Assembly: GCA_004282995.1 (NCBI GenBank)
Contig: SHLU01000005.1
Coordinates: forward strand, 1 to 26,105
Reading direction: 5' to 3'
Source of the DNA: Sphingomonadaceae bacterium
GTDB lineage: Bacteria > Pseudomonadota > Alphaproteobacteria > Sphingomonadales > Sphingomonadaceae
DNA: 26,105 nt
Shown: piece by piece, positions 1 to 8,893 of the stretch
Layout of the letters: every line of letters starts with the position of its first letter
Position numbering within the stretch: the stretch's first letter is position 1
The notes under the pieces: generated by a model
Seen by the model: only the letters and a program-made list of their open reading frames with translations
Databases searched by the model: none
Told to the model about the DNA's origin: nothing
Made by a program: the position numbers and the translations under genes

Positions 1-17
1 ACCCGGGCTGCCGAAAA

Positions 18-32
18 GCAGCTCCTAGCTGC
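18..32 (-). terminator. Possible short terminator at window edge
   Basis: A perfect 6-bp inverted repeat (GCAGCT, 3-nt spacer, AGCTGC) is flanked on the plus strand by AAAA at 14-17. Read on the minus strand this is a hairpin followed by TTTT, as in a small Rho-independent terminator for a minus-strand transcript. The stem is short and the loop tight, and no minus-strand gene is visible upstream of it, so chance is a real alternative. Confidence 0.2.
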
Positions 33-79
33 AAGTGGTTTCGTATGACCGTCAATGGGTAAAACGCAGGGATGACACG

Positions 80-913
80 ATGACCGACAAGGCTGCCTGG
101 CAAGGCGAAACCGGTACGGCCTGGGCCAAGCATTATTCGCGCACTGATCGCAGTTTCTTGGGTCTGACCGACAGATTGCTTGGAAGGGCCAGCGCGCGAG
201 AGATCGCCAGGGTTCTCGATATAGGCTGCGGCGCCGGCGAATTGTCGATGGCGCTCGGTCGCGGACATCCACACGCCAAGATTGTCGGCGTCGATGTGAG
301 CGACGAACTTATCGAAGTAGCCAAGCGGCGCGGTAGGAACCTTATGAACGTCGATTTCGAGGTAGCCGACGTATCTGAATGGGATCGTAGCGGCTTTACC
401 CCGGACCTGCTGGTTTCGCGCCATGGAGTCATGTTCTTTGACGAACCCGTTGCCGCATTTTCCCATCTCGCCGAAATCGCGTCGACTGATGCGCGCCTCG
501 TTTTTAGCTGTTTCCGCTCCGTCCGGGAGAATCTCTGGGCGGGGGAAGTTGCCAGTTTTCTGCCGGCAGAGGCCAGTGAAGAACCGGTGCCGGGCACGCC
601 AGGCCCTTTTGCATTCGCAGATCCTGACCATGTCGAGCCGATCCTGTCCGAGGCCGGCTGGCGAGATATCCATTTCGAGCCTGTCGATTTTGCCTATGTC
701 ACGGGCGCCGGCGAAAACCCGGTCGAGGATGCAATGGCTCATTTCAAGGTTATAGGGCCTGCTGCAAGACCGCTCGCATTGCTGGACGGCGAACAACGAA
801 GGCGGTTCGAAGCCAAGCTACAGGACTATCTCTCAAGGAATCTGCACTCGGGGATCGTGGCACTCCCTGCTGCGGCCTGGATCGTCACTGCCGTTCGGGG
901 CCAGGCCGACTGA
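80..913 (+). CDS. Class I SAM-dependent methyltransferase
   Basis: This 277-residue protein is probably a cytoplasmic S-adenosylmethionine-dependent methyltransferase of the Methyltransf_11/25 type; its substrate cannot be read from the sequence. The SAM-binding motif I is clear (VLDIGCGAG at residues about 45-53), followed by an acidic strand end (VGVDVSDELIEVAKRRG) and a motif II/III region (FEVADVSEWD). The reading frame stays open upstream to an ATG at 35, but the ATG at 80 is preferred because an AGGG lies 9 nt before it and the protein then begins with MTDKAAWQGETG. Members that start in this way (W..E.G..WA..Y) are often annotated simply as class I methyltransferases, some as UbiE-like. 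It precedes alaS by 87 bp on the same strand with no obvious functional link. The family is secure; the role is unknown. Confidence 0.85.
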   Translation: MTDKAAWQGETGTAWAKHYSRTDRSFLGLTDRLLGRASAREIARVLDIGCGAGELSMALGRGHPHAKIVGVDVSDELIEVAKRRGRNLMNVDFEVADVSEWDRSGFTPDLLVSRHGVMFFDEPVAAFSHLAEIASTDARLVFSCFRSVRENLWAGEVASFLPAEASEEPVPGTPGPFAFADPDHVEPILSEAGWRDIHFEPVDFAYVTGAGENPVEDAMAHFKVIGPAARPLALLDGEQRRRFEAKLQDYLSRNLHSGIVALPAAAWIVTAVRGQAD

Positions 914-1000
914 CGCCGTACCGCCACCCGAGGCGGGCTGACACGTATTTGCGGCACTTCCGCGCTTGTCGAGCAGCGCTCGAAGCCCTAACTCGCTGCC

Positions 1001-3661
1001 ATGCAATCGACCAACGACATCCGCCGCAGTTTTCTCGATTATTTTGCCGGTAACGGGCACGCCGAAATAGCTTCGGCACCGTTGGTGCCATACAATGATC
1101 CTACCCTCATGTTCGTCAATGCGGGCATGGTGCCGTTCAAGAATGTGTTTACCGGTCTCGAAACCGCGCCAGCATCGACCGCAACGAGCGCGCAGAAATG
1201 TGTCCGTGCCGGCGGCAAGCACAATGATCTCGATAATGTCGGCTACACTGCCCGGCACCACACCTTCTTCGAGATGCTCGGCAATTTCTCCTTCGGTGAT
1301 TACTTCAAGGAGCAGGCGATCGTTCACGCTTGGACGCTGCTGACGAAGGAGTGGGGCATCGATCCAGCCAAACTCACTGCGACTGTCTATCATACCGACG
1401 ACGAGGCATTCGCTCTTTGGCAGAAAATCACCGGGCTGCCGGAAGAGCGGATCATCCGCATCGCCACCAAGGACAATTTCTGGGCGATGGGCGATGATGG
1501 CCCGTGCGGGCCGTGTTCGGAAATCTTCTATGATCACGGCGAACATATTCCTGGCGGCCCTCCCGGCTCTCCGGATGAGGACGGCGACCGCTTCGTCGAG
1601 ATCTGGAACCTCGTGTTCATGCAGCATGAGCAGTCGGGTGGCGAGATAAGCGGCGACCTGCCGCACAAGAATATCGATACCGGCATGGGGCTGGAGCGCA
1701 TCGCCGCAGTCATGCAGGGCGTGCACAACAATTACGACACTGACACATTCAAGGCTCTGATTTCCGTGTCCGAAGGGCTGGTCGGGGGTAAATCCGAAGG
1801 GGCCACTCAGGCAAGCCACCGGGTAATAGCCGACCACCTGCGTTCGACGAGTTTTCTCATCGCGGACGGCGTCCTGCCCTCCAATGAGGGTCGCGGCTAT
1901 GTGCTGCGCCGCATCATGCGCCGTGCCATGCGTCATGCCCATCTGCTTGGCGCAGACGAGCCGCTGATGCATCGTCTCGTCCCCGCGCTGGTTGCCGAGA
2001 TGGGGCAGGCCTATCCCGAACTGAACCGGGGTCAGGCGCTGATCGAGGAAACGCTCGAACGCGAGGAAACGCGGTTCCGTCAGACCTTGGACAAAGGCTT
2101 GAAGCTGCTCGACGATGCGACGAGCAATATGCATGAAGGCGATACTCTCGACGGGGCGACCGCATTCAAGCTCTACGACACATTCGGTTTCCCCTACGAT
2201 CTGACCGAAGATGCGCTGCGTTCGCGCGGGATCTCGGTTGACGAAAAAGGTTTCACGTCAGCGATGCAGCAGCAGAAGGCTGCGGCACGTGCGGCGTGGA
2301 AGGGCTCCGGTCAGGCTGCAGATAGCGAAGTCTGGTTCGATATTGCCGAGCGCGAAGGCGCGACCGAGTTTACAGGCTATGCTGCTACCAGCGGCGAGGG
2401 TCGCATCGTGGCGCTCGTAAAGGAGGGCGCGGAGATTGATAGCGCCGAGGCCGGCGACGAAGTCATCGTCGTAACAAACCAGACTCCGTTTTATGGTGAG
2501 AGCGGCGGGCAGACCGGCGATAGCGGTATCATGTCCACTGCGGCAGGGTTGAATGCGCTTGTCACCGATACCGGTAAGCCTCTGGGTCGGCTGCATACCC
2601 ATTCGACGAAGATCGAGGCCGGAACGCTCAAAACGGGTGACACGGTGCATCTTGAGGTCGATGCGGAGCGGCGTGACCGTATTCGCGCCAACCATTCCGC
2701 GACCCACCTGGTTCATGCGGCATTGCGCAATCGGCTCGGCGGCCATGTCACTCAGAAAGGCTCGCTGGTGGCCGAGGACCGCTTGCGGTTCGATTTCTCG
2801 CACCCCAAGCCGCTTGACCCGGAAGATATTGCCGCGATCGAAGCGGAGGTAAATGCGGAGATTCGCTCCAACGAATCTGTTTCGACCCGATTGATGTCGC
2901 CCGATGATGCTGTCGAAGCAGGGGCGCTCGCGCTGTTCGGCGAGAAATATGGCGATGAAGTGCGAGTTCTCTCGATGGGCCGCTCCTCCAATGACGGCAA
3001 AACCTTTTCGGTTGAACTATGCGGTGGCACCCATGTCCGTGCGACAGGCGATATCCAGCTCTTCCGCATAATTAGCGAAAGCGCGGTGAGCTCCGGTGTG
3101 CGGCGTATCGAGGCCCTGACAGGCGACGCTGCGCGGCAATGGCTGGTCAGACGCGAGGAAGCTTTGAAAACAGCTGCCAACGCTTTGCGCACCCAACCTG
3201 AAGACGTGGCCGACCGGGTTTCTGCACTCCTCGAGGAACGCAAGGCGCTCGAACGCGAACTGGCCGAAACAAAGAAGCAACTGGCCTTGGGCGGCGGACA
3301 GGCGAATGCCGGACCGCAGGATGAATCCGTTGGCGGCGTGACCTTTGCAGGTCAGGTCATTGAAGGCCTTAACCCCAAAGATTTGCGGAGCCTGCTTGAC
3401 GAGGCGAAGCAGCGCATCCGGTCAGGCGTAGCGGCTATTTGCGCGGTGAACGATGGCAAGGCGGCATTCGCAGCCGCAGTGACCGACGATCTGACCGATC
3501 GTATCGACGCTGTGGAATTGGTTCGTGCTGCAGTCGAGACGCTCGGGGGCAAGGGCGGTGGAGGCCGCCCCGACATGGCCCAGGGCGGCGGCCCCGATGG
3601 CGACAAGGCCGAGGACGCACTTGATGCGGTGCGTGCCAAGTTGGCGTCAGTGAACGCTTAA
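1001..3661 (+). CDS. alaS: Alanyl-tRNA synthetase
   Basis: AlaRS charges tRNA-Ala with alanine in the cytoplasm. The 886-residue length is typical. Visible elements in order are the class II catalytic core with FEMLGNFSFGDYF near residue 88, the tRNA-recognition region, the editing domain with its zinc ligands HSATH (565-569) and CGGTH (674-678), and the C-terminal DHHA1/C-Ala domain ending in a glycine-rich GGKGGGGRPDMAQGG near residue 850. All catalytic and editing motifs are present, so the enzyme should both charge tRNA and clear mischarged Ser/Gly-tRNA-Ala. The start at 1001 (MQSTNDIRRSF) matches the normal N-terminus, but no good Shine-Dalgarno sequence precedes it. The gene stands alone on the plus strand and converges on the 58-aa gene 29 bp downstream. 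Long open frames antisense to it reflect high GC content. Confidence 0.98.
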   Translation: MQSTNDIRRSFLDYFAGNGHAEIASAPLVPYNDPTLMFVNAGMVPFKNVFTGLETAPASTATSAQKCVRAGGKHNDLDNVGYTARHHTFFEMLGNFSFGDYFKEQAIVHAWTLLTKEWGIDPAKLTATVYHTDDEAFALWQKITGLPEERIIRIATKDNFWAMGDDGPCGPCSEIFYDHGEHIPGGPPGSPDEDGDRFVEIWNLVFMQHEQSGGEISGDLPHKNIDTGMGLERIAAVMQGVHNNYDTDTFKALISVSEGLVGGKSEGATQASHRVIADHLRSTSFLIADGVLPSNEGRGYVLRRIMRRAMRHAHLLGADEPLMHRLVPALVAEMGQAYPELNRGQALIEETLEREETRFRQTLDKGLKLLDDATSNMHEGDTLDGATAFKLYDTFGFPYDLTEDALRSRGISVDEKGFTSAMQQQKAAARAAWKGSGQAADSEVWFDIAEREGATEFTGYAATSGEGRIVALVKEGAEIDSAEAGDEVIVVTNQTPFYGESGGQTGDSGIMSTAAGLNALVTDTGKPLGRLHTHSTKIEAGTLKTGDTVHLEVDAERRDRIRANHSATHLVHAALRNRLGGHVTQKGSLVAEDRLRFDFSHPKPLDPEDIAAIEAEVNAEIRSNESVSTRLMSPDDAVEAGALALFGEKYGDEVRVLSMGRSSNDGKTFSVELCGGTHVRATGDIQLFRIISESAVSSGVRRIEALTGDAARQWLVRREEALKTAANALRTQPEDVADRVSALLEERKALERELAETKKQLALGGGQANAGPQDESVGGVTFAGQVIEGLNPKDLRSLLDEAKQRIRSGVAAICAVNDGKAAFAAAVTDDLTDRIDAVELVRAAVETLGGKGGGGRPDMAQGGGPDGDKAEDALDAVRAKLASVNA

Positions 3662-3690
3662 ACGGCCTCTGGCTGGCTTACACCGCCGGT

Positions 3691-3867
3691 TCAGGCGCTA
3701 GGCGTAGTCTTGGTCTGACCACTGCTGCCGCGCGGGACATCGTTGCCGCCGGTATCGCCCGGTTTTTCACGATGCTGGTTGGTCGGGTTCGAATCTTTCA
3801 GCGGACCCTTGACGTTCTGCGGCTTGAACTTCTCGTCATTGGGTGTTGGCTTGGTCGGGTCTGACAT
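3691..3867 (-). CDS. Small hydrophilic protein, 58 aa, unknown function
   Basis: This is a short, highly polar protein rich in Lys, Pro, Asn, Asp, Gly and Thr. It has no hydrophobic segment and no cysteine and is probably disordered and cytoplasmic. The frame stays open to 3885, but the ATG at 3867 (MSDPTKPTPNDEKF) is chosen because a strong Shine-Dalgarno (AAAGGAGAG) lies just upstream of it. That ribosome site gives the main support that such a low-complexity frame is translated. A 9-bp inverted repeat overlaps the 5' edge of the Shine-Dalgarno. The gene lies 53 bp downstream of the antiporter gene on the same strand, so it may share its transcript. I do not recognise the family; stress-related disordered proteins of this type are common in sphingomonads, but that is only a comparison. 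Confidence 0.65.
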   Translation of the reverse strand: MSDPTKPTPNDEKFKPQNVKGPLKDSNPTNQHREKPGDTGGNDVPRGSSGQTKTTPSA

Positions 3868-3877
3868 TTTGCTCTCC

Positions 3878-3905
3878 TTTCCCAACCAATGCGTGAGTTG
3901 GGAAA
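3878..3905 (-). promoter_or_regulatory. Inverted repeat overlapping a Shine-Dalgarno
   Basis: Arms 3878-3886 (TTTCCCAAC) and 3897-3905 (GTTGGGAAA) are perfect 9-bp complements around a 10-nt loop. In minus-strand RNA the downstream arm ends in GGGAAA, whose last As are the start of the AAAGGAGAG ribosome site of the 58-aa gene. The hairpin could partly hide that site or act as a processing or stability element in the antiporter 3' end. There is no T-tract on either strand, so it is not a classical terminator. Confidence 0.45.
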
Positions 3906-3920
3906 AAGGTTCGCAGATTT

Positions 3921-5681
3921 TCAGGCCTGGATAGTGCTGGTGCGCAATTTGGGCTTTTCAGCCAGGTCCGCATCTCGCTGGATTTGCTCGCGCAATTCGT
4001 CGCGCTTGGCATGGATCGAGGCGATGACAGGCCCCATCGGAACACCGATATCGCCGAGCACAGCTTCGGATAGCTGTAGCGAACTTTCGAGAGTTTCTGG
4101 GACTGCGTGGCTGGCGCCTGCGCGGTAGAGATCGGCAGCGTGCTGGCTGTCGCGTGCGCGACCTACGATGAGCAGTTCCGGGTTGTCTTTGCGCAACTTG
4201 GAAATCAGGCGTTCGGAGAGCACCGGCTCGTCCATAGTGAGGACCACCGCGAGCGCGTTCTCTATGCCTAAGTTGTCGAGCACGTCGCCGCGCGCCGCAT
4301 CGCCGAAGATAGCGCGATAGCCGCGTTTGCGGGCGGCGGAGATCAGGTCGGCATCGCTGTCGATAGCAACATAGGGGCGTTCATGCGCTGTCAGCATGTC
4401 GGCCACCAGCATTCCGACGCGCCCGATCCCGATAATAATGACCCGTGGCTCGCTGGTATCCCCCTCATCGAGTTCGGGAACAGGCTCGACACGGCGACCG
4501 ATGGCTCGGCCCAGCATGGCCAGTAGCGGCGTCACGGTGAGGCCAATCGCCGTGACGATTTGCCAGAATTGCGCGGTTCCGGGCTGGATAAGCATGGCCG
4601 AGCCTGCTGCCGTCAACACGATCAATGTCGTTTCGGAAGGGCTGGCCATCAAGATGCCGGTTTCGGCCGCAGTGCTGCGCCGCGCGCCCATCAGCCGCAA
4701 AAGGATGCCCGTCACCAGCGCCTTGAAAGTCAGCACCAGCAGCACTGCCGTGAGGATGGGCCAGAGATTGTCCCAGATGCTTACAAGGTCAATGCTCATG
4801 CCGACGGTGATCAGGAAGATCCCCAGCGCCAGGCCTTTGAAAGGCTCCATGATTGCCTCGACTTCGCCATGATACTCGGTCTCAGCGATGAGCAGGCCGG
4901 CAATCAGCGCGCCTACGATGGGCGAAAGACCCACAACAGCTGTGGCGAGGCTGGCGCCAATCACCACCAGCAATGATGCGGCAAGAAATAGCTCGGGGCT
5001 TTTGGTCCGGGCTGCCTGCGCGAACAGCCGAGGCAGGGCGATGCGGCCGATGACCAGCAATGCGGCAATCACCAGCCCGCCCTGCCACAAGGTGTCGACA
5101 AGGGCATCTGCCCCTTCGCTTTGTGCGAATGGGGCAAGCGCGCCGAGGATGAAGATGATCGGGACGATCATGATATCTTCGAACAGAAGCATTGACAGCG
5201 CCGCCCGTCCGACCGGTGACTTGGTTCCCGAAATCGGCAGCACGATGGCGGTCGAGGAAAAGGCGAGGGCAAAGCCGAGCGCGAGTGCGCCGGTCCAGTA
5301 CTGCCCCATCATCGCCAGCACTGCCGCCAGGCTGGATCCAATCACCAACAGTTCCATCGCGCCGAGGCCGAAAACGAGGCGACGCAATGTCCATAATCGC
5401 TTGAACGACAGTTCCAACCCGATTGCGAAAAGCAGCAATATGATGCCGAATTCGGCGAAGGGCGCCAGCCCCTCGGGGTCGGATATTGTTATGAGATTGA
5501 GCCACTCGTAATCATAGACCCATGCGCCGAGCCCGAACGGGCCGACCGCTATCCCGATCAGGATGAAGCCGATGACCGGCGTGATCTTGAAACGGGTAAA
5601 GACGGGGATGACGATCCCGGCAGAACCCAGGATCACCAGCGCATCCGACATTACGGGAGAGAAGGAAAGTTCGCCGGCCAT
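3921..5681 (-). CDS. Kef-type monovalent cation:proton antiporter (CPA2)
   Basis: This 586-residue inner-membrane protein exchanges K+ or Na+ for protons. The first ~400 residues are a run of about 12 hydrophobic segments typical of the Na_H_Exchanger domain, starting MSDALVILGSAGIVIPVFTRF and including the conserved FEDIMIVPIIF stretch. From about residue 412 a TrkA-N/RCK domain begins (PRVIIIGIGRVGMLVADML), a Rossmann NAD(P)-binding regulatory unit as in KefB/KefC. A short polar tail follows. The architecture and length match KefB/KefC-like proteins, but a glutathione-gating site was not identified, so the exact subtype (KefB, KefC or YbaL-like) is open. The ATG at 5681 has no clear Shine-Dalgarno; an internal ATG at 5651 is an alternative that would remove ten residues. 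It sits between the GNAT-nitrilase gene and the 58-aa gene on the same strand. Confidence 0.93.
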   Translation of the reverse strand: MAGELSFSPVMSDALVILGSAGIVIPVFTRFKITPVIGFILIGIAVGPFGLGAWVYDYEWLNLITISDPEGLAPFAEFGIILLLFAIGLELSFKRLWTLRRLVFGLGAMELLVIGSSLAAVLAMMGQYWTGALALGFALAFSSTAIVLPISGTKSPVGRAALSMLLFEDIMIVPIIFILGALAPFAQSEGADALVDTLWQGGLVIAALLVIGRIALPRLFAQAARTKSPELFLAASLLVVIGASLATAVVGLSPIVGALIAGLLIAETEYHGEVEAIMEPFKGLALGIFLITVGMSIDLVSIWDNLWPILTAVLLVLTFKALVTGILLRLMGARRSTAAETGILMASPSETTLIVLTAAGSAMLIQPGTAQFWQIVTAIGLTVTPLLAMLGRAIGRRVEPVPELDEGDTSEPRVIIIGIGRVGMLVADMLTAHERPYVAIDSDADLISAARKRGYRAIFGDAARGDVLDNLGIENALAVVLTMDEPVLSERLISKLRKDNPELLIVGRARDSQHAADLYRAGASHAVPETLESSLQLSEAVLGDIGVPMGPVIASIHAKRDELREQIQRDADLAEKPKLRTSTIQA

Positions 5682-5758
5682 AGGTGTGCTATAACGCCCT
5701 TGCGGCCAAGGTCACGCCCGCTGTCACGGCTTGCCCTCCCTGTTGCCAGAGATAATAT

Positions 5759-7396
5759 TCAACCACCGCGCCCACCATGCGGGCCTGCCGGCGGCGAGTG
5801 CTCGTTGTCCTCGCCGATGCGCGGCGAAACCTGGCCGACCCGCTTGTCCCATTCGATGCGGTAAAGATCGAATCGGCGATCGGCGAGATTCTGTACCGTG
5901 CCCTCGGCCCGTGCCCAGCTGAGGTCGGCCAAATTCACGTCGCTGATTGTCAGGGTTTCCACGTTCTCGGTCGCCTCGGCGGCGATGCCGTCGCGCGCGA
6001 AAGGAAAATCGCACGGAGTCAGGATGCAGCTCTGTGCATACTGGATGTCCATATTGGCGACATTGGGCAGATTACCGACATTGCCGCTCATGACCACGAA
6101 GCACTGGTTTTCAATGGCTCGGGCCTGTGCGCAGTAGCGTACCCGCATATAGCCTTGCCGGCTGTCGGTGCAGAACGGTACGAAAATGATCCGTGCACCT
6201 TCGTCCACCAGTCTACGGGCGAGTTCGGGGAATTCTGAATCGTAACAGATAAGCACGCCGATCGGACCGCAGTCGGTCTGGATCGCATCGATGCTGTCAC
6301 CTCCCTTTATGTTCCACCAATATGTCTCGTTGGGGGTAGGGTGGATCTTCTCCTGCGCATGCACCGAACCGTCGCGCAGGCAGACATAGGCGACATTGTG
6401 GATGTCGCCGTCTTCCATCCGGGTCGGATGCGAACCGCCGATGATGTTGATATTGAAATTGAGCGCCATCTCGCTGAGCTTGCTGCGCAGACGGGTGGTA
6501 TAGCGGGTTAGTGCCTCAATCGATTCTGCCGGGTTGAGAACCTTTTCCTCGGCGCTCAGCAGCATGAGTGTGAACATCTCGGGAAAGACGATGAAGTCTG
6601 CCTCGTAATCCGCTGCAACATCAACGAAATATTCAACCTGGCGCATGAACTCGTCGAAGTCGGAAACCGCTCTTGCCTGCAATTGGCAGGTGGCAATGCG
6701 GACACTTTCCACGTCGCGCGGGATGCGGTGCTTGGGCGGCGCGTCGCCGTCGACATAGGGGTTGCGCCAGACCATCCGGACAGCGTTGGCCCTGGAAGCC
6801 TTGTCCTCCGGCAGATAATTTTCGAGTACCCCTTCGGGCTCGAATCCATTGGCGAGCTGGAAGCGCAACACCGGGTCGTGAATCTTCCCTTCCAGCACCA
6901 TGTCGAGATAGCCTTGGGGCGTCTCGGCACGGTTATGTTTGCGGCGAGTGGCGCGGGCATACCCCGGCATGCGGCCCGCAAAGACGATGCCGGTCAGGTC
7001 AAGGCGCTCTGCCAGGGCGCGGCGTTCCTCGTACAGTCGCCGCCCGATACGGGTGCCGCGGGTCTTGGGATCGACGCACATCTCGTAACCATAGAGCCAA
7101 TCGCCCTTGGCGTTATGGCGGCTGCCGAAACCGTTGCCGGTTACTTCGTCCCAGCTATGGTCTGAAAATGCGACCCGCTCGCTTAGCCGCATCGAAGCGC
7201 AGTAGCCGACAAGCTTACCGTCGAGCTTGGCCACGAAACAGCCCTCACGATAATTGTTGATCTGGCCCCGGATCTCACCGTGGGTGTAGGCGGGCATGTC
7301 GTCATAGACGCGGCGCACCAGGTCGGCGATGGCGCGGACATCGCTCAACTTGGTGGGACGAACCTCGAGACGGGCCTTGCTGCGGGTATCGGTCAT
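5759..7396 (-). CDS. Bifunctional GNAT acetyltransferase/carbon-nitrogen hydrolase
   Basis: This is a 545-residue fusion. Residues about 10-190 form a GNAT acetyltransferase domain (LEVRPTKLSDVRAIADLVRR at the start; acetyl-CoA loop around DPKTRGTRIGRRLYEERRAL). Residues about 225-530 form a nitrilase-superfamily amidase with a complete Glu-Lys-Cys triad: E273 (FIVFPEMF), K350 (QEKIHPTPNE) and C384 (VLICYDSEFPEL). This fused layout is a recognised but uncharacterised family found in many bacteria. The likely chemistry is amide hydrolysis by the C-terminal half coupled to acyl transfer by the N-terminal half; substrates are unknown. The frame begins at ATG 7396 (MTDTRSKARLEV) without a clear Shine-Dalgarno. 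It lies 77 bp upstream of the antiporter gene and behind the icd terminator, so it probably has its own promoter. Confidence 0.93.
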   Translation of the reverse strand: MTDTRSKARLEVRPTKLSDVRAIADLVRRVYDDMPAYTHGEIRGQINNYREGCFVAKLDGKLVGYCASMRLSERVAFSDHSWDEVTGNGFGSRHNAKGDWLYGYEMCVDPKTRGTRIGRRLYEERRALAERLDLTGIVFAGRMPGYARATRRKHNRAETPQGYLDMVLEGKIHDPVLRFQLANGFEPEGVLENYLPEDKASRANAVRMVWRNPYVDGDAPPKHRIPRDVESVRIATCQLQARAVSDFDEFMRQVEYFVDVAADYEADFIVFPEMFTLMLLSAEEKVLNPAESIEALTRYTTRLRSKLSEMALNFNINIIGGSHPTRMEDGDIHNVAYVCLRDGSVHAQEKIHPTPNETYWWNIKGGDSIDAIQTDCGPIGVLICYDSEFPELARRLVDEGARIIFVPFCTDSRQGYMRVRYCAQARAIENQCFVVMSGNVGNLPNVANMDIQYAQSCILTPCDFPFARDGIAAEATENVETLTISDVNLADLSWARAEGTVQNLADRRFDLYRIEWDKRVGQVSPRIGEDNEHSPPAGPHGGRGG

Positions 7397-7422
7397 GGGT
7401 TGCTGATAGCCCCCGGATTCAC

Positions 7423-7458
7423 AAAGGGCGACCCATCTTCGCGGATGGATCGCCCTTT
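7423..7458 (-). terminator. Rho-independent terminator of icd
   Basis: Arms 7423-7437 and 7444-7458 form a 15-bp stem around a 6-nt loop. In minus-strand RNA the single mismatch becomes a U-G wobble, so the pairing is continuous, and the stem ends in UUUG. On the plus strand the same position is a C-A mismatch, which points to minus-strand use. It sits 28 nt past the icd stop and 26 nt before the GNAT-nitrilase start, and separates the two genes. Confidence 0.85.
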
Positions 7459-7486
7459 GGTGTTAACATTCGAACGAGCGAGCGAA

Positions 7487-8707
7487 TTAGCTCCAGTTGC
7501 TCATTTCCTTGTCGAGATTGTTGACGATGGCTTCGAAGAACTGCTCGGTGGTGAGCCAGTTCTGGTCCGGCCCGATCAACAGCGCGAGATCCTTGGTCAT
7601 CTGGCCGTTCTCGACGGTTTCGATGCAGACCCGCTCAAGCGTCTCGGCGAACCGCACAACGTCCGGCGTATCGTCGAATTTTCCGCGATAGATCAGGCCG
7701 CGCGTCCAGGCGAAGATGCTGGCGATCGGGTTGGTGCTGGTCGCCTTGCCTTGTTCGTGCTGGCGATAGTGGCGGGTGACGGTGCCGTGCGCTGCTTCGG
7801 CTTCCACGGTCTTGCCGTCGGGGGTCATCAGAACCGAAGTCATCAGGCCGAGCGAACCGAACCCTTGCGCCACGGTGTCTGACTGGACGTCGCCATCGTA
7901 GTTCTTGCAAGCCCACACGAACTTGCCGTTCCACTTGAGCGCCGAGGCGACCATGTCGTCGATCAGGCGATGTTCGTAGGTGATGCCGGCTTCCTTGAAC
8001 TTGTCGGCGAATTCACTGTCGAACACTTCCTGGAACAGATCCTTGAAGCGGCCATCATACTTCTTGAGGATCGTGTTTTTGGTCGAGAGATAAACCGGCC
8101 AACCGCGGTTGAGACCGTAATTCATCGAGGCGCGGGCAAAATCGCGGATCGAATCGTCCAGATTATACATGGCCATGGCCACGCCGGGGCTGGGGAACTC
8201 GAACACGTCGATGTCGATGTTCTTCCCATCTTCCCCTTCGAAGACCAGGCGCAGCTTGCCTTTTCCGGGAATGAGCGTGTCCTTGGCGCGATACTGGTCG
8301 CCAAAAGCATGGCGGCCGACCACGATCGGATCGGTCCAACCGGGCACAAGGCGAGGCACATTGTCGATCACGATCGGTTCGCGGAAGACGACGCCGCCCA
8401 GAATATTGCGGATCGTGCCATTCGGGCTGACCCACATCTTCTTGAGATCGAATTCCTCGACCCGCTGTTCATCCGGAGTGATGGTGGCACATTTCACGCC
8501 GACCCCATGCTCCTTGATGGCATTGGCCGCGTCGATGGTGATCTGGTCGCTGGTCTCGTCGCGCTTTTCGATCGAGAGGTCGTAATATTTCAGGTCCACA
8601 TCGAGATAGGGCAAAATCAGCCGTTCGCGGATCCATTGCCAGATGATTCTCGTCATCTCGTCGCCATCGAGTTCGACGACCGGATTCTTGACCTGAATTT
8701 TCTGCAT
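7487..8707 (-). CDS. icd: NADP-dependent isocitrate dehydrogenase
   Basis: This enzyme oxidatively decarboxylates isocitrate to 2-oxoglutarate in the citric acid cycle, producing NADPH. At 406 residues it matches the homodimeric, eukaryote-like class common in alphaproteobacteria rather than the E. coli type. Diagnostic stretches are VVELDGDEMTRIIWQWI at the N-terminus, KCATITPDEQRVEEF, the substrate and metal region LSTKNTILKKYDGRFKDLF, and the C-terminal NPIASIFAWTRGL. The frame extends to a TTG at 8731, but the ATG at 8707 (MQKIQVKNPVVELDGDE) gives the usual family start and has a weak AGGC-type ribosome site. The gene is monocistronic, bounded downstream by a strong terminator and upstream by the tRNA-Val terminator. 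Confidence 0.97.
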   Translation of the reverse strand: MQKIQVKNPVVELDGDEMTRIIWQWIRERLILPYLDVDLKYYDLSIEKRDETSDQITIDAANAIKEHGVGVKCATITPDEQRVEEFDLKKMWVSPNGTIRNILGGVVFREPIVIDNVPRLVPGWTDPIVVGRHAFGDQYRAKDTLIPGKGKLRLVFEGEDGKNIDIDVFEFPSPGVAMAMYNLDDSIRDFARASMNYGLNRGWPVYLSTKNTILKKYDGRFKDLFQEVFDSEFADKFKEAGITYEHRLIDDMVASALKWNGKFVWACKNYDGDVQSDTVAQGFGSLGLMTSVLMTPDGKTVEAEAAHGTVTRHYRQHEQGKATSTNPIASIFAWTRGLIYRGKFDDTPDVVRFAETLERVCIETVENGQMTKDLALLIGPDQNWLTTEQFFEAIVNNLDKEMSNWS

Positions 8708-8893
8708 GTCTGCCTGTTGCCTCTTGCGCAAATAATTGGAGTTGCGCGCGCTTTAGCAGAGGCACCACGCGGCGCAAGTGAAGGGCATGGATGCGAGGTT
8801 GACGCTCGGTTTGGAAAGTGAGGAACTTGGCGACCGGGGCCGGGCGATTGCCTGCCAATGCTGCCGGGAGGCCTTAATGCCTGAACCAGAAAC

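Noticed and set aside
921..937. CCGCC/GGCGG hairpin after the methyltransferase as a terminator
   Set aside because: The stem is only 5 bp with no T-tract, which is common by chance at this GC content.
833..2134. 433-codon open frame antisense to alaS
   Set aside because: It lies entirely opposite a textbook alaS and its product shows no recognisable domain. Long antisense frames are expected in high-GC DNA.
4396..5511. Overlapping open frames antisense to the antiporter, possible hidden genes
   Set aside because: Several frames overlap each other and the antiporter helices. The proteins are Ser/Pro/Arg-rich shadows without start signals.
8708..8731. Upstream TTG start for icd
   Set aside because: The ATG at 8707 gives the standard family N-terminus; the extra eight residues are atypical.
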